64,000 nucleotides of DNA from Paracoccaceae bacterium (GCA_006226775.1 SBGD01000014.1:1-64000), one strand, 5' to 3'. Positions 15,506 through 24,897 are shown, counted from the stretch's first letter. The notes: generated by a model not told the origin, from the sequence alone. Program-made: numbers and translations.

Positions 15506-16927
15506 TCACGCGCTTTCCGCCCGCCAGTCGCCGAACCCCAGCATGAGGTAGTCGCGGGGATAGGCGGCGCGGGCCCTGGCTTCCAGGTCGGCGTCGTAAA
15601 TCTCGCTCAGCGCGAAGGGCACCTCTGCCGCCGGATCCGGCATCTCCGGCACCTCGGCCACGCCCAGTTGCTGCGCCACGGCGGGCAGGAAGGCCGCCAT
15701 TTCTTCCTCCCGCAGCACCAGGTCGGGCAAGCTCAACTCGCCCATGCCCTGCAGGATCGCCGCCTGGCTGGCCCAATGCGGATCGACCCGCAGGTTGGTC
15801 TGCCCGGCGAGGTTGGCGCGGATGAAATCGAGAAACCCGCCGAAGGCCGCGCGATGGGTGTCGCGGTCATAACCGGCATCGGGCCAGCGCTCGGGGATCG
15901 GCAGGTCATGGCGGTTGACCAGCACCCGGCGAATCCGGCCAAAGGTGTCCGGCCCCTTGGGCAGGATCCGCGTGCAGAAGACGTGATGCGCCCGCGCCAG
16001 CGGATGGCGCAGCACGGTAAAGCGCCGGTGGCCGGGGTGCTTGCGCAGCCAGTGCCGCAGCGCTTTCTGGTTGAAATCGCCCTTTACCTCACCGCCCAAT
16101 TGCGCCAGCCAGCCGGTGACTTCGGCCTCAGGCCCGCCCTTGATCGGCATGTAGAGCAGGGGCGCCGCCCCCGCCGCGACGTAGCCCGGCACCGCCGCGC
16201 CGCGCCGCGGTTCGAAATTCGGGGTGCGCGACAGGTCGAAACGGTCCAGTTGCGCCAGCGCGCGCTCCATCTCGTCGAAATTCTCGACCTTTTCGGCAAT
16301 GGCGCTGGGGTTCTGGCGCTTGAGGTTGTGATCGAACCCCTCCAGCCGCGCCGTAGAGCCCAGCCAGGCCGCCAGCCCGTTCATGATGCCGACGTCCTGC
16401 ACATCCTCGTAGGCGACGTAGAAGGCGGTCTGCCCGCGCCGCTGCAACCCGTTCAGCAGGCGGACCTGGAAGCCCTGCAATGTCTCCAGATGCGCCTCGA
16501 ACTCCGCCCGGTCAAAGCGCGCCCGGGCATCCTTGCGTTTCGCCACATTGGTCAGCTTCCACTGGTCGGTGGCCTGGGCGATCTTCCAGCTGACGTAGCT
16601 GTCGACCGGGTTGCGGGTCAGCACGATCTTGGCGCAGCGCGCATCGTCGAGCAGCGGCTCGAACACCCGTGGGTCGTGATCGTGAAAATAGCGGAAACCG
16701 CCCAGGCCTTCGGCGTCGCGGATCGCGCGCAGCAGGACAGACGGGTCGGCATCGCGCGCCGCCTGATCGACGCCGAGGATCTCGGTCTTGTTGGGGTAGC
16801 CGATGAAATGCGGATTGAAGGCCTCGCCGTGACAGGTGATGCCGTCATAGAGGTTCAGGTTCGCTTCGAGCAGGTTGGAGCCTGTGCGCATCTCGGCAAA
16901 GACCACGAAGGTATCGAAGGGCGCCAT
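15506..16927 (-). CDS. Two-domain sulfotransferase
   Basis: This 473-residue protein looks like two PAPS-dependent sulfotransferase modules in tandem. The first has a 5'-phosphosulfate loop (residues 13-19, MRTGSNL) and a 3'-phosphate motif (LTRNPVDSYVSW, about 103-114), as in the Stf0 type. The second half has a weaker loop (YMPIKGGPEAEV, about 259) and a clear RHPLARAHHVF segment (about 307) typical of carbohydrate sulfotransferase family 2. Its loop has lost the usual Gly/Ser, so it may bind poorly. It is the last gene of the galU-galE operon, 3 nt after the GT14 gene. It probably sulfates the glycan made there; cysQ nearby would remove the PAP product. Confidence 0.75.
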   Translation of the reverse strand: MAPFDTFVVFAEMRTGSNLLEANLNLYDGITCHGEAFNPHFIGYPNKTEILGVDQAARDADPSVLLRAIRDAEGLGGFRYFHDHDPRVFEPLLDDARCAKIVLTRNPVDSYVSWKIAQATDQWKLTNVAKRKDARARFDRAEFEAHLETLQGFQVRLLNGLQRRGQTAFYVAYEDVQDVGIMNGLAAWLGSTARLEGFDHNLKRQNPSAIAEKVENFDEMERALAQLDRFDLSRTPNFEPRRGAAVPGYVAAGAAPLLYMPIKGGPEAEVTGWLAQLGGEVKGDFNQKALRHWLRKHPGHRRFTVLRHPLARAHHVFCTRILPKGPDTFGRIRRVLVNRHDLPIPERWPDAGYDRDTHRAAFGGFLDFIRANLAGQTNLRVDPHWASQAAILQGMGELSLPDLVLREEEMAAFLPAVAQQLGVAEVPEMPDPAAEVPFALSEIYDADLEARARAAYPRDYLMLGFGDWRAESA

Positions 16928-16930
16928 GTC

Positions 16931-18631
16931 TTACCTCACCAGATAGGGTTTGCGGGCCTGCGGGCGTTGGCCCAGTTCTCGGCCCTCGACGGGGAAATCG
17001 CCCATCAGATAGGGGTGCATCCCCTGGTTCTTGAGGTTCTGCAGGAACTGGCCGAAGCCGGTCAGGTCCTGCATCTTGGGCACCTCGGCCAGCCGGCGCC
17101 CCGAGCGTATGCCGATCTCGTCGATGACGCTTTGCAGGGGCTCCATCGGCGCCTCGATGAATTCCGCCATGGTCCAGATCTTGATCCGCGCCTTGGCATA
17201 GGGCGACCGGTAGGCATCCAGCGCCTCGGCCTCGATCTTCTGCAGCTTGGCGGCGGCGCGGCGGATGGTGGCGAAATCGAGGTTGGACTGGAACAGCGGC
17301 ACCGCCCAGGCGCCCGAGACCACCGAGATCTGGGCATTGGGGTCCTTGGCCATCGGCCAGACCACGTTCTCTTGCGTGTCGAGCGGGCCGAACTGGAAAC
17401 ACTGCCGCTCGCCCCGGGTGTTCCACAGCAGGCTGGTCAGAAAGCTCCAGGGGTCGGCATCGCGGATCGCGGCGCTGTCGGAAATGCCGCCCTGCACCAC
17501 CTTCTCGCCATCGGCAAACTGCGCCTCTTCCGGCCCGAAGAGGTGGCCATGCACCCGCGTGCCGGTGGTGCGCGCGAGCCAGGGCTCGAAATCCTCGAAA
17601 AGCTCGGTAAAGCCCTGGAACACCGAATAGGGCCCCGCCGTCACGCCGTTTTCCCAGTTCTCGTTGGGAAAGCGCGAATGCATGTAAAGCCCCGGCCGCC
17701 CGCGCGTCCGCCGGTCGACCGCCTTGGCAAAGATACGGTCGATCTTGCCGGGGTTGGGCTCCGTGCGGCTCATCGCGCCGGCCTTGTCGGTCAGGAAGGC
17801 GCGATAGAGCAGGTCGGCATGCGGCCAGATCTTGCGCGCCACGAAACAGTCCGAGCGGCGCAGAAGTTGCAGGTGATCGTCGTAGAAGATATGCGGCTTG
17901 CCCTGGAAGTCGAACTTCGACAGCGTCAGCGACCGGCTCTCCATGTCGCGCGAATAGAGCCGCGCGAGGGTCTGGTAGTAGCTTTCGTCGGGAATCCAGA
18001 CGCGCTTGAAATAGCGGTCATAGGTGGCGCGGTCGGGATCCTGCAGGATCGCCGAGAGGGTCTGGCGCGTCAGGCACCACCACTGGCTGCCCATATGCGG
18101 CTTCAACCCGTTGGGAATGCGCCGTTTCAACCCGATGGAGCGCTGGACCTGCACGAACTTGTCGAACAGGAACCGGTGCTGGCGCCAGGAAAACGGGAAG
18201 TGCAGGGTAAAGCGTTCCTCGTCGAGCCCGCCGACCGTCCAGGGCACGTCCACCGTGGTGGCGCTTTCGATGAAATCGGTGCGTGGGCGGGCGGCGAGGT
18301 AGTCGACCAGCTCCTCCACGGGCCGCAGCGGCAGGCAGGACCCGGAGGCGAGGTAGACGTGGCGCACGTCGGGAAACTCCGACAGCATCACCTCGCTCGC
18401 CGCCTGGCTGGCCGCGACGATGCCCCAGGTGCCCCATTCGCAACGGTAGCGTTTCGAGAAGGTCACATGCTCCACATCCGCCAGCGAGGCGGCGAAATCG
18501 CGATAGGCGCGTGCGGGCACCTTGCGGTCGACATGGATCACCACCGGGCAGCCCGCATTGGCCCAATGCCGCGCCACCTGTTCCGCGCGCCAGAAGGCGG
18601 TGTGGACCAGCATGACGACCCCGACGCTCAT
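16931..18631 (-). CDS. Core-2/I-branching (GT14-type) glycosyltransferase with DUF5927-like C-terminal domain
   Basis: This 566-residue protein starts with a GT14 domain (residues 1-260) like the animal beta-1,6-N-acetylglucosaminyltransferases: HVDRKVP, the YRCEWGTWGIV segment, YLASGSCLPLR and MGSQWWCLTR, followed by IPDESYYQTL. The remaining 300 residues have no clear catalytic motif and fit the bacterial extension called DUF5927. It would add a branch to a polysaccharide from a UDP-sugar donor. Its ATG overlaps the stop of the preceding GT2 gene (ATGA), and the sulfotransferase starts 3 nt after its own stop. Confidence 0.78.
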   Translation of the reverse strand: MSVGVVMLVHTAFWRAEQVARHWANAGCPVVIHVDRKVPARAYRDFAASLADVEHVTFSKRYRCEWGTWGIVAASQAASEVMLSEFPDVRHVYLASGSCLPLRPVEELVDYLAARPRTDFIESATTVDVPWTVGGLDEERFTLHFPFSWRQHRFLFDKFVQVQRSIGLKRRIPNGLKPHMGSQWWCLTRQTLSAILQDPDRATYDRYFKRVWIPDESYYQTLARLYSRDMESRSLTLSKFDFQGKPHIFYDDHLQLLRRSDCFVARKIWPHADLLYRAFLTDKAGAMSRTEPNPGKIDRIFAKAVDRRTRGRPGLYMHSRFPNENWENGVTAGPYSVFQGFTELFEDFEPWLARTTGTRVHGHLFGPEEAQFADGEKVVQGGISDSAAIRDADPWSFLTSLLWNTRGERQCFQFGPLDTQENVVWPMAKDPNAQISVVSGAWAVPLFQSNLDFATIRRAAAKLQKIEAEALDAYRSPYAKARIKIWTMAEFIEAPMEPLQSVIDEIGIRSGRRLAEVPKMQDLTGFGQFLQNLKNQGMHPYLMGDFPVEGRELGQRPQARKPYLVR

Positions 18632-19638
18632 GCCCAGTTGCCCTTGGACATCAGCCCGAGGATCTCCAGCTGCCGCCAGTTGATGTATTTCTCGGACCAC
18701 TTGCACCAGAGGTCCGGGTTGTCCTCCATCGTCCTGGCATAGGCCTTGTATTCGACCGAGGCCGAGTAATGCTGCTTGCGTTCGAGTTCCTCGGCCGCCT
18801 TGGCGGTGAACGTATCGAGAAACTTGGTATGGAGCAGGATGCCGCTGGCCTTTTCCCCGCCCCATTCGTCGTAAACGAGGTTCAGCCCGCGCGGCAGAAG
18901 CATGTGCGTGGAGCTGACATAGGTGTATTTCCGGTCCCATTTGACCAGCGGTATCTTGTTGAGCGCCGGGGCCTTGGCGGGCATGTCCGGAAAGAACACA
19001 CGCCTGCGCGGCCCGCCCTGGATCCACAGGTTGCCGTAGACCGGGTTGCGGTCGATGGCGTAATTGCCGCTGTCGAACCAGCAGGCAATGTCGAGCGGGT
19101 TGTCGCCGGGCAGATAGGGCTGCGCGTTGATCGGCCCCTTGGGGTACATGTCCAGCAGCATCGCCGAAAACGACCGGATCGACGAGGCATCCAGCCAGTC
19201 GGTCAGCGCGCGCAGGGGCCGCGTGTCGCAAAACGGAAACAGGAAGAACTCATCCGGGTCGACGGTCAGCGCCCAATGCCCATGCGCGTGCTTGCGCGCC
19301 AGCCAGTTGAGCCAGTCGACGCCGAACCGCGACCGCTTGTAACTGGCGCGGCTGTGCCAGAGCGAGACATCGGGCTGCTCCATCAGGTATTCATAGCCGC
19401 CATCGGTGCTGTCATTGTCGACCATCAGGAAATGGTTGACGCCCAGGTCGCGGTAATAGCGCAGGAAATAGGGCAGGCGGACATGTTCGTTGCGGAAGGT
19501 GGACAGCACCAGCAGATCGCCGGGCCGGATGTTGTCGGTCCGGTCCGAGGCGGCGCGCAATTCCCGGCGCTTGCGCAGGGCGCGCACGCGCCAGCGCTTG
19601 CGCTGAAGCCGCAGGCGGTATGATTGCCAGGCGCCCAA
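18628..19638 (-). CDS. Glycosyltransferase family 2-like protein
   Basis: This 336-residue protein belongs to the GT2-like group with a single compact GT-A domain. NHFLMVDNDSTDGG (about residue 70) is the nucleotide-binding strand, and VDPDEFF (about 125) is the DxD metal site. An HxxxH-like STHMLLPRG follows. The only usable start is TTG 19638: an in-frame TAA lies just upstream and GAGGGA gives a ribosome-binding site. It is the fourth gene of the leftward galU operon and overlaps the GT14 gene by 4 nt. Donor and acceptor are unknown. Confidence 0.78.
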   Translation of the reverse strand: MGAWQSYRLRLQRKRWRVRALRKRRELRAASDRTDNIRPGDLLVLSTFRNEHVRLPYFLRYYRDLGVNHFLMVDNDSTDGGYEYLMEQPDVSLWHSRASYKRSRFGVDWLNWLARKHAHGHWALTVDPDEFFLFPFCDTRPLRALTDWLDASSIRSFSAMLLDMYPKGPINAQPYLPGDNPLDIACWFDSGNYAIDRNPVYGNLWIQGGPRRRVFFPDMPAKAPALNKIPLVKWDRKYTYVSSTHMLLPRGLNLVYDEWGGEKASGILLHTKFLDTFTAKAAEELERKQHYSASVEYKAYARTMEDNPDLWCKWSEKYINWRQLEILGLMSKGNWA

Positions 19639-19680
19639 TCCCGTCCCTCGTTAACCGTCACGTGATCCGAGCTGTCGTTA

Positions 19681-20898
19681 TCAAACCGAACTTAAGACAA
19701 GGTTGAAATGCTCGTCCCAGCTTGGCGGCACAAAGGCGGTCGCCGGAGGTTTCTGCTCAGTCAATTGTACTATTTTCTTGCGCCAAGAATAGACATCCCC
19801 GCTGGCCAGGTAAATGGGAATGTCTCCAAGGGTTTCGCGATAGATGTCGAGATCACGCACCATGACCGGCACACCCAGCGCCGCGGCCTCGACCGGGGGC
19901 AACCCGTAGCCCTCGGCATGGCTGGGAAACAGCAGCCCCCGCGATCCGCGCAGCAGCGCGGCGATCTGCGCGTCGGACAGGCCCGCGCGTTCCTCGACCA
20001 GCGGGTTGCCGGCGTCGAGCCGGGCAAAGACCGCGTCATTGTTCCAGCCCCGACCGCCGCAGATCAGCAGGCGCGGCGCCGTGGCGCCCTCGGCCGCAAA
20101 CTGATCCCAGACATCCAGCAGCAGCGCATGGTTCTTGCGCGGCTCGATGGTGCCGAGGGTGACGAAATAGGGCGCGGCGGGCAGGGGGCATCGCGGGTCC
20201 GGCGTCACCGCATCGATCCCCAGCGGGGCAACGATGCCGCCGGGAATGCGCCCGAAGGCCTCCATGTGGCGCTGGCAATCGGCCAGGGTGACCTGCGAAT
20301 TGGCGATCACCAGATCGGAGCCTTGCGCTGTACGCGACAGGAAGTGCTTGAACTTGCGCAGGGTTTCGGGGCGCTGGTACTGCGGGAAATCCAGCGGGAT
20401 GGTGTCATGCACCAGCACCGCGATGCGCGCGCCGGGCACGCGGCCAAGCCCGCTCAGCACCCGGTCGGTCAGGTTGGAATGGCCGGTGTTGAGATAGCTG
20501 ACCCCCTCGGGCAGATGCCGCCGCAGCATCGCGCCCAGCCCCTGGGGCAGGCAGCGCGCCCGCGCGTGGCGGCGCAGCGCGGCCTCGGCCTGGCGCCGCG
20601 CCAAGGGACCGCGCGGCACGATCCGGCCCAGCGCATCCAGCGGGCCCCAGTCCTCGGCGCGGGCGCAGGCGAGGATCGCCGCGGCGCCGTCGGGCCCGAG
20701 CAGCACATAGCCGATCCGCGTCCGGGCCAGCGCAAACAGCGGCACCGCATCGGCCACCAGCGCCCGCAGATAGGCGAACTCCACCCGGTCGACCCCGGTC
20801 ATCGGCCGCCCGGCCCGCCGGATCAGCCGCGTGATGTCGAGACAGCGCGCGGGGGGATCAGCGCTCGTAATGGCCGCTCTGGTGCCAGCGCCAGGCAT
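19681..20898 (-). CDS. Glycosyltransferase family 4 (GT-B fold)
   Basis: This 405-residue glycosyltransferase has the C-terminal GT4 motifs FVTLGTIEPRKNHALLLDV and FPSHAEGYGLPPVEAAALGV, where the second holds the donor-binding E-x7-E. The N-terminal region has VHDTIPLDFPQY, often seen in mannosyl- and rhamnosyltransferases. A rare CLDITRLIRRAG start with TGVDRVE matches similar enzymes. The ATG at 20898 lies 41 nt inside galE, so the two are coupled. The ribosome-binding site is weak, so the start may be slightly different. Confidence 0.82.
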   Translation of the reverse strand: MPGAGTRAAITSADPPARCLDITRLIRRAGRPMTGVDRVEFAYLRALVADAVPLFALARTRIGYVLLGPDGAAAILACARAEDWGPLDALGRIVPRGPLARRQAEAALRRHARARCLPQGLGAMLRRHLPEGVSYLNTGHSNLTDRVLSGLGRVPGARIAVLVHDTIPLDFPQYQRPETLRKFKHFLSRTAQGSDLVIANSQVTLADCQRHMEAFGRIPGGIVAPLGIDAVTPDPRCPLPAAPYFVTLGTIEPRKNHALLLDVWDQFAAEGATAPRLLICGGRGWNNDAVFARLDAGNPLVEERAGLSDAQIAALLRGSRGLLFPSHAEGYGLPPVEAAALGVPVMVRDLDIYRETLGDIPIYLASGDVYSWRKKIVQLTEQKPPATAFVPPSWDEHFNLVLSSV

Positions 20899-21847
20899 CG
20901 CGGATCATCGCCTCCATGTTCGACCGGGAGGGCCGCCAGCCCAGCTCCTGCACCGCGCGCGACGAACCGGAGACCAGTTTCGTGGCATCGCCCGCCCGCC
21001 GCTCGCCGATCTGGTGCGGCACCTCGCGGTTGGTGACATTGTGCGACTGGGCAATCACCTCGAAGACCGAAAACCCGGTGCCGGTGCCCAGGTTGAACAC
21101 CCGGCTGCCCTTGCCCGCCTCGAGCCATTTCAGCCCCAGCACATGAGCATCCACCAGGTCGCAGACATGCACATAGTCGCGGATGCAGGTGCCGTCGGGC
21201 GTGTCGTAATCGGTGCCGAAGACGGTCAGCGCGGCGCGCTTGCCGTCGATGGCGTCCAGCATCAGCGGGATCAGGTGCGTCTCGGGACGGTGGAACTCGC
21301 CCACCTCGCCCTCGGGATCGGCGCCGGCGACGTTGAAATAGCGGAAGATGACGTGCCGCAGCCCGTGGCTGGCACCGAAGTCCTCCAGCATGTCTTCGAT
21401 GGCGCGCTTGGATTTTCCATAGGAATTCAGCGGCTTTTGCGTCGTGTCCTCGTCCAGCACCACGTTGTCATGATCGCCATAGGTCGCACAGGTCGAGGAA
21501 AAGACGAAGTCGAGACACCCGGCGTCGACCGCCGCCTCGATCAGGTTGAGCGAGCCCGCGACATTGTTGCGCCAGTAGAGCCCGGGGTTGGCCATCGCCT
21601 CGCCCACGAGGCTGAGCGCGGCAAAATGCATCACCGCCTGTGGCCGGACCTCGGCAAAGACCGCGTCCAGCCGCGCGCGATCCAGCAGGTCGCCGCGGGC
21701 CAGCGGGCCGAACCGGACCGCCTGTTCCCAGCCGGTCGAGATATTGTCGAAGGTGACGGGGGTATAGCCCGCCGCGCGCAGCGCCTTGCAGGCGTGCGAC
21801 CCGATGTATCCGGCGCCGCCGGTGACGAGAATATTGCCCCTGGACAT
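20858..21847 (-). CDS. galE: UDP-glucose 4-epimerase
   Basis: This 329-residue extended SDR interconverts UDP-glucose and UDP-galactose using bound NAD. The cofactor motif TGGAGYIGSHACKAL is at the N-terminus, the catalytic Tyr/Lys in SYGKSKRAIED and the Ser/Thr in FSSTCATYG. It follows galU after 6 nt and overlaps the GT4 gene. Together these two supply nucleotide sugars to the downstream glycosyltransferases. Confidence 0.93.
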   Translation of the reverse strand: MSRGNILVTGGAGYIGSHACKALRAAGYTPVTFDNISTGWEQAVRFGPLARGDLLDRARLDAVFAEVRPQAVMHFAALSLVGEAMANPGLYWRNNVAGSLNLIEAAVDAGCLDFVFSSTCATYGDHDNVVLDEDTTQKPLNSYGKSKRAIEDMLEDFGASHGLRHVIFRYFNVAGADPEGEVGEFHRPETHLIPLMLDAIDGKRAALTVFGTDYDTPDGTCIRDYVHVCDLVDAHVLGLKWLEAGKGSRVFNLGTGTGFSVFEVIAQSHNVTNREVPHQIGERRAGDATKLVSGSSRAVQELGWRPSRSNMEAMIRDAWRWHQSGHYER

Positions 21848-21853
21848 GCGGCT

Positions 21854-22750
21854 CTACTGCGCTGCCTTTTCTTGCGACATCAACTGCTGGAGATAGCCGT
21901 AGAGGTCGTCGCGCAATTCCTCGCGCGCCAGCCCGAAGGACACGGTGGCCTGCAGGAACCCGGCCTTCGAGCCGCAATCGAAGCGCTGGCCGCGGAAACG
22001 ATAGCCCGAGACCTTGCGGCCTTCCTCGATCTCCTGGGCGATGGCGTCGGTCAACTGGATCTCGCCACCCGCGCCCTGTTTCATCTTGTGCAGGTTCTTC
22101 AGCACGTCCGGCGTGATGATGTAGCGCCCGATCACGGCGAGGTTCGACGGCGCTGCCTCGACCTCCGGCTTTTCGACCATGCCCTTGACCGAGATCAGGT
22201 TGCCCTCTTCGCCCGCCACGTCGAGGATGCCGTAGGACGAGGTCTTGTCATGCGGCACTTCCATCGCGGCGACCATCGAGCCGCCGACTTCCTCGTAGGC
22301 CTCCACCATCTGTTGCAGACAGGGCTTTTCCGCCGCGATCACGTCATCGGGCAGCATCACCGCGAAAGGCTCGTTGCCGATCAGCCGCCGGGCGCACCAG
22401 ACCGCGTGACCCAGGCCCATCGCCTTGTGCTGGCGGATATAGGCAATCGCGCCGCTTTCCATGTTGGTGGACTTGAGGATTTCCAGAAGCTCGGTCTTGC
22501 CCTTCTTCTTCAACTCCTGCTCGAGCGCGGGCGCGAGGTCGAAGTAATCCTCCAGCGCGCCCTTGCCGCGCGAGGTGACGAAGATGAATTCCTTGATCCC
22601 CGCGGCGCGGGCCTCGTCGATGGCGTATTGGATCAGAGGGCGGTCGACTAGGGTCATGATTTCCTTGGGCACCGATTTGGTCGCCGGAAGAAACCGTGTG
22701 CCCAGCCCTGCGACCGGAAAAATCGCCTTTGTCACTTTGTTACGCATCAC
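21854..22750 (-). CDS. galU: UTP-glucose-1-phosphate uridylyltransferase
   Basis: This 298-residue nucleotidyltransferase makes UDP-glucose from UTP and glucose-1-phosphate. The N-terminal signature VAGLGTRFLPATKSVPKEIM and later VMLPDDVIAA are typical; FDCGSKAGFLQA near the C-terminus matches GalU. It is the first gene of a six-gene leftward operon ending with the sulfotransferase at 15506. The 91-bp gap upstream should hold its promoter, but I could not pick convincing boxes. Confidence 0.94.
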   Translation of the reverse strand: MMRNKVTKAIFPVAGLGTRFLPATKSVPKEIMTLVDRPLIQYAIDEARAAGIKEFIFVTSRGKGALEDYFDLAPALEQELKKKGKTELLEILKSTNMESGAIAYIRQHKAMGLGHAVWCARRLIGNEPFAVMLPDDVIAAEKPCLQQMVEAYEEVGGSMVAAMEVPHDKTSSYGILDVAGEEGNLISVKGMVEKPEVEAAPSNLAVIGRYIITPDVLKNLHKMKQGAGGEIQLTDAIAQEIEEGRKVSGYRFRGQRFDCGSKAGFLQATVSFGLAREELRDDLYGYLQQLMSQEKAAQ

Positions 22751-22778
22751 TTGTCCTCAAATCATGGTCGCGGTCCTG

Positions 22779-22814
22779 CCGTTCCCTTGACCATGCCGGG
22801 CACGGGGGGAACGG
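22779..22814. terminator. Hairpin between two glycosyltransferase units
   Basis: CCGTTCCC (22779-22786) and GGGAACGG (22807-22814) form a perfect 8-bp stem with a 20-nt loop. It lies just beyond the stop of the leftward GT2 gene at 22842 and just before galU. It may end the cysQ-GT2 transcript or sit in the galU leader. There is no T-tract. Confidence 0.4.
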
Positions 22815-22841
22815 GCAAGGGGGATCGGCGCAGTTGGTTGC

Positions 22842-24077
22842 CTACTGTGGCGCGGTCAATCCACGCACCCGCTTCACCCGCTCAAGCTCGGCGCGGCATT
22901 TGTCGCGCAACCGGCGCAGGCGAAACAGCGGCTCGCCGCGCTCCATCCGGCCGAATTGCCCGCCGCGATGCTCCCAGAAGCCCTGGTCGGTGAACCGCAC
23001 GCGGCCATAGAGCGCGGTGAAGGAAAAGAGCAGCACGGTCGTGCCATGCCCCGCCGCCACATCATGTGCGGCGATCTGCCGGAGCTTCGCGCGATGGCGC
23101 CAGCGCCCGGTATGCACCCGCGGGGCCAGGCGCGGCTTTTGCGGGCGCGGGGCAAAGGCAGCCGCGGCATGGCCCAGCGCCGGCATCGGCGTGGGCGCGC
23201 GGCCGCGGCCCTCGGCAAAGCCGGCCTGCAGCCGCGCCAGCAGGCGGCGCACCTCGCCCGGCTCCAGCCGCCCCGCCACCATGTGCCGCAAAAGGCGGCG
23301 GCGCTGTTCCTCGGCGAACGCGGCCTCAAATCCTTCGCGCTGCGGCGCCGGGCAATGGCGCAGCAGGAATGCCGCATGGCTCGCCCCGATCTCGAACAGA
23401 TCGCGCGGCACCCGGTCAGCCCTGCGCCGGGCGCTTTCGGCAAAGCCGTGATGCACCTCGGCGCGCGGCACGATGGCGGTGGCATGGCCGGCCCGCGCCA
23501 GCCGCATGTTCAGATCGGTCTCGTCGAGAAAGAAGCGGAAGGCCGGGTCGAAACCGCCCAGCCCGCAAAGCACCTCGCGCCGGAAGGCCATGTTGGTGCC
23601 CTCGGTCTTGATCGCGCGGCCCTTGGCCGGATGCAGCACCGCGGGCAGGGGGCTGGCCCAGTTCAGATCATGGCGCCGCCCGGCGCAATCGACGGTGGCG
23701 GCGCGCCATTGCCAGCCGATGCCGTTGCGCCCGCGCACGAAGCCGCCGGCGGCGGCAACCTCGTCATCGTCGAAAGCGGCGGCAAGATGGCGCAGCCAGG
23801 TCGGTTCGGGCACCGCGTCATCGTCGATGAAGGCCAGCACATCGCCCGCCGCCAGGCCGATGCCGATATTGCGCGCCAGGCTGATGTTCTCGGTGTCGCA
23901 GGCCGCGGTCTTCAGCCCGTTGCCCAGCGGCGCGGCGGCAAGCCGCTTGAGGCCCGGGCTGTCGGCGACGACCACCACCTCGTAATTCGGGTAATCGATC
24001 TGGCCCACCGCCACGAGGCAGCGTCTGAGCGCCTCGGGTCGGCGGTGCGAGACGATGATGACGCTGACCGGTCGCAT
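22842..24077 (-). CDS. Glycosyltransferase family 2
   Basis: This 411-residue protein begins with a GT2 domain: VSVIIVSHRRPEALRRCL, the donor-site aspartates in LAFIDDDAVPEP (about residue 100) and FFLDETDLNMRL (about 190), where ED/ET is the usual catalytic base region. The last 150 residues are Arg-rich, with no membrane helix. cysQ lies 13 nt upstream on the same strand, so the two are probably one transcript. It likely contributes to the same surface glycan as the downstream galU operon. Confidence 0.8.
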   Translation of the reverse strand: MRPVSVIIVSHRRPEALRRCLVAVGQIDYPNYEVVVVADSPGLKRLAAAPLGNGLKTAACDTENISLARNIGIGLAAGDVLAFIDDDAVPEPTWLRHLAAAFDDDEVAAAGGFVRGRNGIGWQWRAATVDCAGRRHDLNWASPLPAVLHPAKGRAIKTEGTNMAFRREVLCGLGGFDPAFRFFLDETDLNMRLARAGHATAIVPRAEVHHGFAESARRRADRVPRDLFEIGASHAAFLLRHCPAPQREGFEAAFAEEQRRRLLRHMVAGRLEPGEVRRLLARLQAGFAEGRGRAPTPMPALGHAAAAFAPRPQKPRLAPRVHTGRWRHRAKLRQIAAHDVAAGHGTTVLLFSFTALYGRVRFTDQGFWEHRGGQFGRMERGEPLFRLRRLRDKCRAELERVKRVRGLTAPQ

Positions 24078-24090
24078 CGCGGGCGCGCGA

Positions 24091-24897
24091 TCAGGCCGGT
24101 TTCAGATCGACGCCGGGCGCATAGGCGATGAAGAACGGGTTGGCATAGCCCTCCTTGCCATAGGCCAGCGCGGTGTGATCGTCAAAGCGCACCACATGGC
24201 CGCCCGCGCCGCCCAGCACCGCGTGACCGGCGGCAGTGTCCCATTCCATCGTCCGGCCCAGCCGCGGATAGAGATCGGCCTCGCCGGTCGCCAGAAGGCA
24301 GAACTTCAGCGAGGATCCGGCGCTTTTCATGTCGGCGACCTCGTATTTGGCGATATAGTCGTCAGTGGCCTCGTCCCGGTGCGATTTCGACGCCACCACC
24401 ATCAGCCTGGCATTGTCCGGCTCGTTGACCCGGATCGGCGTGGTCTCACCGGGCGTGTCCTTGCTGAAGGGGCCGGTTTCCTCGACCGAATGGCCGACGC
24501 CATTGGTATAGAACAGCCGCCCCCGGGCCGGGGCATAGACCACGCCCCGGGTCGGCACGCCGCTTTCGACGTAGGCGATATTGACGGTGAAATCGCCGCG
24601 CCGCTTGATGAATTCCTTGGTGCCGTCCAGCGGATCGACGATCAGGAAGGTGCCGGCGCGATTCTCGTGGCTGTCGGCCTGTTCCTCGGTCACCAGCGTC
24701 ACGTCGGGAAAGGCCTCGCGCAGCCCGGCCGAGATCAGCGCATCCGCGGCCTCGTCGGCGGCGGTCACCGGGCTGGCGTCGGATTTGGTCTTCACCTCGA
24801 ATTCAGCGAAATCCTTGGAGTCGTAGATCTCCATGATCGCATCCCCGGCCTCGAGCGCCAGTTTCCGCATCACCCGGGTCAGGTCACTGTAGTTCAT
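24091..24897 (-). CDS. cysQ: 3'(2'),5'-bisphosphate nucleotidase
   Basis: This 268-residue inositol monophosphatase-fold enzyme removes the 3'-phosphate of PAP, the by-product of PAPS-dependent sulfation and sulfate reduction. The metal-binding motifs are VTEEQAD, IVDPLDGTKEF and WDTAAGHAVL. The ATG at 24897 has GGAG about 8 nt upstream. Its position beside a glycosyltransferase and close to a sulfotransferase gene suggests that it clears PAP during glycan sulfation. Confidence 0.9.
   Translation of the reverse strand: MNYSDLTRVMRKLALEAGDAIMEIYDSKDFAEFEVKTKSDASPVTAADEAADALISAGLREAFPDVTLVTEEQADSHENRAGTFLIVDPLDGTKEFIKRRGDFTVNIAYVESGVPTRGVVYAPARGRLFYTNGVGHSVEETGPFSKDTPGETTPIRVNEPDNARLMVVASKSHRDEATDDYIAKYEVADMKSAGSSLKFCLLATGEADLYPRLGRTMEWDTAAGHAVLGGAGGHVVRFDDHTALAYGKEGYANPFFIAYAPGVDLKPA

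Noticed and set aside
15668-18742. Very long open frame on the plus strand across the sulfotransferase and GT14 genes
   Set aside because: It is antisense to two well-supported genes, has no recognisable motifs and an amino-acid mix typical of high-GC shadow frames.
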